Source of the DNA: Agreia pratensis
Lineage (GTDB): Bacteria > Actinomycetota > Actinomycetes > Actinomycetales > Microbacteriaceae
DNA: 64,000 nucleotides
Assembly: GCF_900177685.1 (NCBI RefSeq)
Contig: NZ_FXAY01000002.1
Coordinates: forward strand, 62,001-126,000
Reading direction: 5' to 3'
Below, piece by piece: positions 35,469 to 42,646 of the stretch. The translations under genes were made by a program, and so were the position numbers. Under the pieces are notes generated by a model. The model ran no database searches. It saw only the letters and a program-made list of their open reading frames with translations, and was not told where the DNA came from. The stretch's first letter is position 1; each line of letters begins with the position of its first letter.

Positions 35469-36347
35469 ATGAAACCCATCACAACGACGCCCATCACGCT
35501 GGGCACGTCTAGCCTGGGCGAACGCCCGGCGGGAGACGCCCTGGCCGACGCCCTGCTGGCATCGACACTCGGCAACATCGACACGAGCAATATGTATGCC
35601 GGGGGCCGCAGCGAGGCGCTTCTGGGAGCGGCCATCGCACGATCCGGGGGCGTTCCGCCTGGTCTACTCATCTATTCGAAGGCCGATCGAGACATCGAGA
35701 CCGGGGTCTTCGACGGCGATCGGGTGCGTCGCTCGCTCGACGAGTCGTTGACGCGTCTCGGCGTCGACTCTCTGCCGCTGTACCACCTGCACGACCCGTA
35801 CACGATCTCGTTCGAGCAGGCCATGGCATCCGGTGGGCCTGTCGAAGCGCTCATCGCCTTGCGAGACGAAGGGGTCATCGGCGCCATCGGCATCGCCTCG
35901 GGCACGATCTCGCAGGTGCACGATTTCGTGGCCACCGGTGTCTTCGATGCCGTGCTGTCTCACAATCGCCTGACGCTGGTCGACCGAACGGCCGAGCCGA
36001 CCTTCCGTCTCGCCCGCGAGCTCGAGATGACGGTCTTCAACGCCGCGCCCTTCGGAGGGGGCACCTTGGCGAACGGCTCGTCGGACTATGGCTACCGCGC
36101 CATGCCGCCCGCGTTCGCACGGCATGTTGCGGTGGTGCGCACGCTCGCCGACGAGTGGTCGGTCGATCTCGCGGCTGCCGCGCTGCAGTTCTCACTGCGT
36201 CACCCGCTGGTCGCGACGACCGTTGTGGGCGTCTCCTCCGTGGCGCGACTGGAGCAGTTGTCGGGTCTTCGCGACGCCGTGGTGCCCGCGGGCTTCTTCG
36301 AGGCGATCGAGGCCTTGGGTCCGCCGCCGGCGAGCGGCAACGACTGA
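35469..36347 (+). CDS. Aldo/keto reductase, sugar-dehydrogenase-like
   Basis: A 292-residue NAD(P)-dependent oxidoreductase. The AKR tetrad is seen as Asp and Tyr in NIDTSNMYAGGRSE, Lys in IYSKAD and His in YHLHDP. It resembles the group of L-fucose/D-threo-aldose 1-dehydrogenases rather than bulk aldehyde reductases. It directly follows the secreted glycosidase in the same operon, so it likely oxidises a released sugar such as galactose, fucose or arabinose. Confidence 0.87.
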   Translation: MKPITTTPITLGTSSLGERPAGDALADALLASTLGNIDTSNMYAGGRSEALLGAAIARSGGVPPGLLIYSKADRDIETGVFDGDRVRRSLDESLTRLGVDSLPLYHLHDPYTISFEQAMASGGPVEALIALRDEGVIGAIGIASGTISQVHDFVATGVFDAVLSHNRLTLVDRTAEPTFRLARELEMTVFNAAPFGGGTLANGSSDYGYRAMPPAFARHVAVVRTLADEWSVDLAAAALQFSLRHPLVATTVVGVSSVARLEQLSGLRDAVVPAGFFEAIEALGPPPASGND

Positions 36348-36372
36348 CGGGGGTGCGCGACGGCGCAGCTCG

Positions 36373-37572
36373 CTACGGCCGACCGTCGGTGATCGACATG
36401 ATCGCCGCGAAGATCAGCACAATGGGCACGAAGTACCCCACGAAGTAGGCCAGGTACATGCCCGCGCCGCGGAGGAAGGAACTCAGACGCCACGGGCGTC
36501 TCTGCGCCACGAAGCGTCGGCCGCTTCGGGCGATGAGCGGAACCGGGGCGCCGGCGAGCACCCCGACTGCGACGGGCGGCGCAACCGGCGAGGCGACCGG
36601 CTGCGCTGCGGTGCCCTCGAACGCGGTGCGCCCGAACGCGGTCGCAAGCGAACGATGCGGTCGTGGCAGCCGCTCATCGACGAAACGCTGTGTTCTCTCG
36701 ATGAGGCGAGGAACGACCGTGTTGACCAGCGTGTACACCGCGTTCCAGCTCTGCGCGTCAGTGAAGTCTGTCGGGGCCGCGGTGAAGAGCACGAGGGTAT
36801 CGTCGACGATCTCGACGTTGTAGTCGCTGGCGTGCTGCACCAGCTCGGACATCACCTCGGGCGAGAGCACGTACAGGGCGTCGGCGCGATTGTCCACGGG
36901 CGCGTAGGTCACGAATGCCCGGTCGAACTCCCTCTCGAGCGAGATGCGCTGCAGCGGCCCGAAGTGAGGGGGCAGATCGCTGCGCGAGGCGTTGTTCGAG
37001 GTGGAGTCGAGCACGAGACGCGGAAGCGGCGCCGGAAGGGTCGCGGCCAGGTAGTGCCAGGTCGTGCTGCCCGGTCGCGTGGTCGTGAGAGAGCCGAATT
37101 CCAGACCGGATGCCGTGAAGCGCGGGTTCTCGACCACGGAGTCCCCGTCTGCGGTGATCATCGACGTGAATGTCGCCCGCTGCGAGGGCTGAGGCTCAAA
37201 GCCGTTGGCGAGCGCGGTGAGATTCTGTCGCCACTCGGTGACGGTCGACTGCGCTCGCGCGCTCGAGCGTGTTCTATGGGCGATGCCTGCGGAGGCGAAG
37301 ATCCACACGCCGAGGATTCCGAGCATCCAGGCCAGGCTGCCCCAGTCGCTGCCCAGCACCTGCCCGTCGTGCCGCTTGTCGATCTCGGTGTCGATGGAGA
37401 TGAGCGCAATGGTGAGATACCAGAGCATCGACGCGGCATTCAGATGACCAAGCGCCTTCCGCAGGCTCATGTTCCACGTGATTCGCAGTTGCCGCAGATT
37501 GGCGGCCTTGGCCCGCAAGACCCTGCCGTCGGGTTCGCTCAGCCACTCGAGGTACAGCGGTTGCAGGGGCAC
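36373..37572 (-). CDS. Membrane protein of unknown function
   Basis: A 399-residue protein, GTG start at 37572. Two hydrophobic segments lie near residues 43-60 and 82-100, a long soluble part (about 105-350) follows, and one membrane segment is at the C-terminus (LAYFVGYFVPIVLIFAAIM). The middle part has no recognised motif. Convergent with the aldo/keto reductase gene, 25 bp apart. Family not recognised. Confidence 0.7.
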   Translation of the reverse strand: MPLQPLYLEWLSEPDGRVLRAKAANLRQLRITWNMSLRKALGHLNAASMLWYLTIALISIDTEIDKRHDGQVLGSDWGSLAWMLGILGVWIFASAGIAHRTRSSARAQSTVTEWRQNLTALANGFEPQPSQRATFTSMITADGDSVVENPRFTASGLEFGSLTTTRPGSTTWHYLAATLPAPLPRLVLDSTSNNASRSDLPPHFGPLQRISLEREFDRAFVTYAPVDNRADALYVLSPEVMSELVQHASDYNVEIVDDTLVLFTAAPTDFTDAQSWNAVYTLVNTVVPRLIERTQRFVDERLPRPHRSLATAFGRTAFEGTAAQPVASPVAPPVAVGVLAGAPVPLIARSGRRFVAQRRPWRLSSFLRGAGMYLAYFVGYFVPIVLIFAAIMSITDGRP

Positions 37573-37617
37573 TAGAAAATCCTACGCGTGGCCGCGGCGA
37601 GGTGTGGCCGAGCTCTG

Positions 37618-37650
37618 TGCTGATCGAGTAGTCGCGAGCAAGGAGCGACG
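37618..37650. repeat. Half copy of the Microbacteriaceae palindromic repeat, family C
   Basis: Only the left arm (TGCTGATCGAGTAGTCGCGAG..) is present; the right arm is missing. Confidence 0.7.
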
Positions 37651-37830
37651 TGAGTGCTCACTCAGTACGAGCCTGAGACCACGCGACTTGGCGCATATCG
37701 ACCTAAGTTCGCGAATATGGGTCGATTTCTGACAAGTGGGTGGGCAATGTGGGGTCGCGCAGGGTCATGCGTGCAGCCCGGCGCGAAGCCGCGCCGGCCG
37801 CGGGCGAGAAGACCGCGGCCGGCGCGTGCA

Positions 37831-40011
37831 TCAGGATGCGGCGGGCCTCCGACGCCGCCGCGTGAGCAGGCCGGCCCCCGTCGCCAGGGCGAGCACGGAG
37901 AGTGCCGCCGCTATGGCAAGGGGAGTTGCCGTCATGCCCGTGTTGGCGAGCGGGCGGGTGGAGCTCGCCTGCGGTGAGACGAAGTTCTGCCCGATCGCAC
38001 CGTTGCCCAGCTCGCCACCAGAGCCGGAGCCAGCTCCAGAGCCCGACCCGGTACCCGGCGTACCGGCTCCTGGCGAACCCGAGCCGCTGCCCGGCCCGCT
38101 TCCGGGATCGCCCGGTGTGGGAACATCCGGAGCGTCTGCCGTGATCGCCGCCACCCGCACCCGCGCGCCCAGGCCGAGCGTGTCGTTCACGTCGACGCCG
38201 GTGACCGAGAAGTCAGCGGCCGAACCCGTCTGCAGGTTCAGTGTGACCACGGCCGATCGTCCTGGCAGCTGCACGACCGTGTTGGGAGCGATCTCGCCGG
38301 CGGCGATGGTCTTGCCCGCCACGGTTCCGCCTCCGGTGGTCATGGTCGCGCCGGTCTTCGTGAGCGCCACGCGGATGTTGCTGAGCGACACCTCGAGACT
38401 CGACCCCGGGTAGAGCGTGAGCGAGTCGACCTGGGCTGTCGCGGTGCCCGCGGCGTTGGATGCGCGTGCTCCGGTCGCCGAGATCTGCCCGGCGACGCCG
38501 TCGGTCACCGTCGCGACCTCGAGCTGGGCTGCGCCGAGGGTGGCGGCATCAGACGCAGCCGCGTCGGAGTCCGACACGGCGTTCGGCGCCTTCTCGGTGG
38601 CGGCCTCGGTCGCGGCGGCCGCGACAGCGGCATCCGGTGTCACGAGAGCCACGGGCGACACGACCGACGGGCCGGATGCGCTGAGCGCATAGGCATAGCG
38701 GCTCGGCAGCGGCGGCTCGGGCTGAGGTGTGGGCTCGGGGTCGGGCGTGGGAGCCGCGCTGGGCGCCGACCATCGAACCGTGCCGAGCGCGACCGACGGG
38801 TAGGTGCCGGTGAGGTCGGTGTAGTGCACGGCCGTGATGAGTACGCTGCCGTCTGGCTGCGCGACCCGCTCGTTGAAGCGCACGGTCACACGTGGGGTGC
38901 CCTGCGCGTCGAGGCCCGTGTAGAGGTCGGTTCCGGTGTTGATCCAGACGCCGTTCACAAAGAGCCCCGAGTTCGATCCGGGGAACGACACGACAGAGCT
39001 GCCGTCTGCCGCCACGTCGAGGGCGAGCCCGTAGACGCGGAACGCCGACCACACGTAATCACCGATCGACGAGGTGTCGGGCACCTGCGTGAAGCTGTCG
39101 ATCGAGACCTTCGCCGCGCTGTCGTCGGTGCGGCTGACCGTGACGCCGCTCGCCGCGATCGGCGGAGCCTTCGCAGAGAACGTGGCGTCGGTCTTGGTTC
39201 CCGATGCCGAGAGGCTGGGCTCGCCCGCCACGATCGGTGTTCCGTTCGGAGCGGTCACGGTGATGCCCGAGACGAGTGCCGGCGTGGTGGTCGGCGCCGC
39301 GGGGGAGCAGGCGACCTGGCCGAGCTTCACGCGCCAGATCTCCGACGATCCGGCCTCGGCCTCGATTCGCAACGCGGTGGTCTGAGCGCGACCCGACGCA
39401 TCCGTTGTGCGCTCGCCGATGTAGAGCTTGGTGGCGCCCCACGTCGACGAGTCGGGCAGGTCGACCGTGTAGCCGGCGGCGATGCGCGCCGGGTCGAGGG
39501 CGTCGACGCCGTTCACGGTGAGGGTGTCGAACGACACTGTGCTCGATCCGTCGGCGGTGCACTCGGAGGTGAGCCCGGTGAACGCCACGGGCACGCGGTC
39601 GCGCAGCTGGAACGTTCCCAACGCGATGGTCGAGCGCGCTCCGTCAGACGCGGCCCGCGAGACGAGCCCCTCGGTGCGCGTGGTGTTCAGTTTGTAGAGG
39701 TCGCCGGTGGATGCAGCGTTCTGCGTGACGGTGTCGCCCGAGGTCCACTCGGCGAGCGGAGTGGAGGCCTGCAGGGTGCCTCCGTCTGAGTCGAGCATCT
39801 GCACGCCGAAGGCGCTGTTGGCGGGGGTGGGTTTGGTGGCGGCGGTCTGGGCGGCGGCCGCGACGAGTGTCGCGCTCGCGGTCGTGGTTCCGGATGCCGC
39901 GGGTGCGGCGATCGCGGTCGTCGCGGCGGTCGCCGTGAAGCCGAGTGCGAGCATCCCCGCGAGGGCCGCCGCGGTCATGAGCCGCACGGAGCGGGATGGG
40001 CGTCGAGTCAT
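37831..40011 (-). CDS. Sortase-anchored surface protein
   Basis: A 726-residue wall-anchored protein. It has a Sec signal peptide (LMTAAALAGMLALGFTATAA), large beta-rich repeats and a Pro/Gly/Ser-rich stretch, then the class E-type sorting signal LANTG (688-692), a hydrophobic segment and RRRRR. Tandem modules are seen (GTFQLRDRVPVAFTG with a later GTVRWSAPSA unit). Start ATG at 40011 overlaps the stop of the peptidase gene (40008-40011), so the two are translated together. It may be the substrate or docking partner of the peptidase; ligand unknown. Confidence 0.8.
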   Translation of the reverse strand: MTRRPSRSVRLMTAAALAGMLALGFTATAATTAIAAPAASGTTTASATLVAAAAQTAATKPTPANSAFGVQMLDSDGGTLQASTPLAEWTSGDTVTQNAASTGDLYKLNTTRTEGLVSRAASDGARSTIALGTFQLRDRVPVAFTGLTSECTADGSSTVSFDTLTVNGVDALDPARIAAGYTVDLPDSSTWGATKLYIGERTTDASGRAQTTALRIEAEAGSSEIWRVKLGQVACSPAAPTTTPALVSGITVTAPNGTPIVAGEPSLSASGTKTDATFSAKAPPIAASGVTVSRTDDSAAKVSIDSFTQVPDTSSIGDYVWSAFRVYGLALDVAADGSSVVSFPGSNSGLFVNGVWINTGTDLYTGLDAQGTPRVTVRFNERVAQPDGSVLITAVHYTDLTGTYPSVALGTVRWSAPSAAPTPDPEPTPQPEPPLPSRYAYALSASGPSVVSPVALVTPDAAVAAAATEAATEKAPNAVSDSDAAASDAATLGAAQLEVATVTDGVAGQISATGARASNAAGTATAQVDSLTLYPGSSLEVSLSNIRVALTKTGATMTTGGGTVAGKTIAAGEIAPNTVVQLPGRSAVVTLNLQTGSAADFSVTGVDVNDTLGLGARVRVAAITADAPDVPTPGDPGSGPGSGSGSPGAGTPGTGSGSGAGSGSGGELGNGAIGQNFVSPQASSTRPLANTGMTATPLAIAAALSVLALATGAGLLTRRRRRPAAS

Positions 40012-41945
40012 TTCTGTGCTCCGAACTGGTCGAGAAAAGCGGTGCCGCGGGGAATGCCGAGTCCGGTGACTCTGTCCCAGCCGGGGCCTGACTGCAGGGA
40101 TTGCGGTTTGGTGTCCCACAGGTAGAGGGTCTCGAGCCAGAGGGCTCCGGTCGACGGCGAGCGGCGGAACCACGTGGCCGCCGACGCGGGCTGCACGTCG
40201 GTGATGGCGGTCGAGCCGCTGAGCGCGTAGAGCGATGGAGTGGCGAGGCCGACGTGACTGCCGCCTCGCACCTTGGCGATGGCCACCATCGAGGCGACCA
40301 TCGGGGTGGCGAGGCTCGTGCCGCCGTGTGGTTCGGCGCTCACGACGCCGTTCGAGGGCGCGTTCACGATGAAGCCGGTGTTCGGGTCAGACAGCGACGC
40401 GACATCCGGAAGTAGCCGTTTGGTGCCGGGCTGCGCGATGGTGTCACGCTGCCAAGAGGGGCGGTCGTAGTACGCCGATTCTCCTCCGCCCGCGCCGTAG
40501 ATGAAGCCGGGCGGAACGATGGCACCGTTGCGGGCGAACCGCGTCTGCGTCTCCCAGCCCGCTTCGACGGCCACGGTGTTGTCGGCGTTGAGGCCGATGC
40601 TCATTCCGCCGACCGCGGTGACATAGGGGCTCGAGGCAGGCGAGGCCACATCGGTGCCGTCTTGGTGGTCGCCGGCCTGGCTGTAGTCGCCGTCGTTTCC
40701 GGTCGAGGCGAAGATCGAGATTCCACGCGAGGCGCCTTCGACGAGCACGCGGGTGAGCAGGGTGCGGTCGGCGGCAGTATCGAGCTCTTCGGGGGCGCCG
40801 AACGAGAGCGAGATCACGTTGGGCGCGCCGTTCTCGGGGGTGCCGCTCTCGACGGCGTCGAGCAGTCGCAGGTAGAGCGACTGGGCCTCGCAGGTGTCGC
40901 TTCCCCAGTAGACGATGTTCGCATCGGGTGCCATGGCGTGCACGGCCTGCACGTCGAGGTGCTGCTCGACAGTCCACGAGCTGGGGCCGCCGCAGCGGCT
41001 GTTGTCGGGCTTCGTCGGGGCGTGGTGCGTGTACTGCCCGTCGCGCAGGGGCTGCGCGCCGGCCTTGGTGAAGTAGGCGTTCGTGTTCGCCTCGACGGTC
41101 GCATCGTCGAAGACGCCCACGATCGCGATGGTCGCGCCGGCGCCCGTGGCGTCGTCGGGCAGCTGATGGATGGCACGCAACTGCTGCGGACCGTAGCCGC
41201 ACAGCGCGTTGGAGCGGTGCTCGACCGTGACCGACTCCGGCCACTCGGAGCTCAAGGTCTGGCCCCAGTAGGCGGCGCAGTCGTCGCTGGTGACGGGAGC
41301 GGCGGTGGCCGCGGTGGGTGCTGCGGTTGCGGGTGCTGCGGCTGCGGGTGCGGCGCCGGCGGGTGCCGTGGCGGTGGCGGCCGGGCTCGCGAGCGCGGTG
41401 GTCGTGGCACTCGTGGTGGCGCTCGCGGCGCTTGCCGATGTTGCCGACGCGTCCACGAGCGTGGGCTGCATCGCATCCGTGCTCACGAGGCCGGCGACGG
41501 TCTCGATGGCCGTCAGGTCGGCGGGCACCGACAGATCGATGGTGGGCACAACGGCCGTGCGGCCATGGATGTCTGTGGTCGCGAAGGTCGTCGAGAAGGC
41601 GCGGGCGAAGTCGTCGTAGGAGCCGCTGATCGACTGGCTGTGCACGCTGTCGTGCTGGTCGCCGAGGTCGAGTCCGGCGGTGACGAGCCAGGTGCGGGCG
41701 GCCGAGATGGATGCGGTGTCTGCGTTCTCGGTGAAGAGCACGACGGCCGAGGTGACGCCGTCGGGTGCTGCAGTATCGCTGCCCTGCGCCGCGGATTTTG
41801 CCCACGCGGGCGCGGTGTCGGGCAGGGAGTGTCGAGCGTCGGAGGGGGAGGAGGCGCACGCGGTCAGAATGCCCGCGCACACGACCCCGACGATCAGGAA
41901 GGTGGATGCAGACATCACCGACCCGGGGGAACGCAAAGAGCGCAT
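40008..41945 (-). CDS. Sedolisin (S53) serine-carboxyl peptidase, lipoprotein
   Basis: A 645-residue peptidase. Lipobox ILTACAS at the N-terminus anchors it outside the membrane. The prodomain (about 60-165) is followed by a long Ala/Thr-rich linker (165-215) and the catalytic domain. Glu327 and Asp331 (E-QHL-D) and Ser544 (GGTSLATP) give the S53 triad. At the oxyanion site the family's SSGDxG reads STGNDG, so Asn417 stands where Asp is usual, an oddity. A Zur-like palindrome lies 58 bp upstream of the ATG (41945). Forms a coupled operon with the sortase-anchored protein. Confidence 0.87.
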   Translation of the reverse strand: MRSLRSPGSVMSASTFLIVGVVCAGILTACASSPSDARHSLPDTAPAWAKSAAQGSDTAAPDGVTSAVVLFTENADTASISAARTWLVTAGLDLGDQHDSVHSQSISGSYDDFARAFSTTFATTDIHGRTAVVPTIDLSVPADLTAIETVAGLVSTDAMQPTLVDASATSASAASATTSATTTALASPAATATAPAGAAPAAAAPATAAPTAATAAPVTSDDCAAYWGQTLSSEWPESVTVEHRSNALCGYGPQQLRAIHQLPDDATGAGATIAIVGVFDDATVEANTNAYFTKAGAQPLRDGQYTHHAPTKPDNSRCGGPSSWTVEQHLDVQAVHAMAPDANIVYWGSDTCEAQSLYLRLLDAVESGTPENGAPNVISLSFGAPEELDTAADRTLLTRVLVEGASRGISIFASTGNDGDYSQAGDHQDGTDVASPASSPYVTAVGGMSIGLNADNTVAVEAGWETQTRFARNGAIVPPGFIYGAGGGESAYYDRPSWQRDTIAQPGTKRLLPDVASLSDPNTGFIVNAPSNGVVSAEPHGGTSLATPMVASMVAIAKVRGGSHVGLATPSLYALSGSTAITDVQPASAATWFRRSPSTGALWLETLYLWDTKPQSLQSGPGWDRVTGLGIPRGTAFLDQFGAQK

Positions 41946-42002
41946 AGAAGTACTTTCTCGATCAGAGTGTGGAGTGGCAGAGGAGCCGATTCGAACTCTA
42001 GC

Positions 42003-42017
42003 TGAGAATTGTTCTCA
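42003..42017. promoter_or_regulatory. Zur-like palindrome upstream of the S53 operon
   Basis: TGAGAATTGTTCTCA, a perfect 15-bp palindrome fitting TGAnAAnnnTTnTCA, between a TTGCTT -35 and a TAGAGT -10 of the minus-strand operon. Streptomyces Zur boxes are of the form TGAAAATGATTTTCA. A near match also precedes the propeller lipoprotein at 47066-48415. Confidence 0.5.
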
Positions 42018-42040
42018 TTAAGCAATCGGCGGAATTCTGA

Positions 42041-42143
42041 CGCTGATCGAGTAGCGGTCGCGAGGAACGAGCACCGCGTATCGAGATCACTGCACGGTGG
42101 TCTCGATACGCTTCGGCCGCGGGCGGCCTCGGGCTACTCGACC
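42041..42143. repeat. Microbacteriaceae palindromic repeat, family C
   Basis: CGCTGATCGAGTAG to GGGCTACTCGACC with GTATCGAGATCA / GGTCTCGATACG inside. Its right arm runs into an 18-bp minisatellite. Confidence 0.85.
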
Positions 42144-42196
42144 GGCGCGACCGGCGCAAGCGGCGCGACCGGCGCGGGCGGCGCGACCGGCGCGAG
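42143..42196. repeat. Three-unit 18-bp minisatellite
   Basis: CGGCGCGACCGGCGCAAG, then two copies ending GGG and GAG, each 18 bp. It grew from the right end of the family C repeat. A second partial family C arm (GTTGATCGAGTAGC) and CCTGAGCCTGTCGAAG follow at 42198-42261. Confidence 0.75.
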
Positions 42197-42261
42197 CGTC
42201 TGGTTGATCGAGTAGCTACGCGAGGCGCGAGCCGGCATGGTTCTCCTGAGCCTGTCGAAGT

Positions 42262-42557
42262 GGTGACGTCGCTCAGGGTGCTTCGCTGCCTGGCGGGCTA
42301 ACGGAGCACGGATCGGGGGACACGCCGCCACTCCGGCGTGCGACTACCGCGTGTTGACCTCTTCGTGCTCCGTTAGCTCGCGCAGAACGATCAACCGAGC
42401 AGCCCTGTGGCTAAGTGAGGACATTTTCGTCTCGCCCCTCGTACCGGTCGCTCCCACGTAATTTGTCCTCCCGAAGGCCCCACGGTGACGGCGAGCGAAC
42501 ATGCGTGAAGAGCCGACCGCCTCCACCAGCCGGCGGCCTGAGCTCGAGCGCCACGCG
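42262..42557. other. Intergenic stretch with no supported gene
   Basis: Sequence between the repeat cluster and the 62-bp repeat. Short frames exist on both strands but none has coding style, a ribosome site or a recognised family. It may hold remnants of older repeats. Confidence 0.5.
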
Positions 42558-42619
42558 CATCCATTGCTGCCCAAACGCTCTGATCCTCGCGAATCAGAGC
42601 GTTATGAGACGAATGGATG
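42558..42619. repeat. 62-bp palindromic repeat, family B copy 2
   Basis: CATCCATTG to AATGGATG, exactly 62 bp as at 13161-13222. It contains a perfect 11-bp stem AACGCTCTGAT / ATCAGAGCGTT with an 8-base loop. It lies 27 bp from the phospholipase stop and could act as its terminator. The minus strand reads IHSSHNAL..WAAMDA, similar to copy 1. Confidence 0.8.
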
Positions 42620-42646
42620 CAACCGAGGCCCCCCGGTCGGCGCCTC

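Noticed and set aside
41948-41955. AAGTACTT just before the S53 peptidase start, like the repeat at 1977
   Set aside because: Single copy, and it overlaps the ribosome-binding region (GAAAG) next to the ATG; more likely chance.
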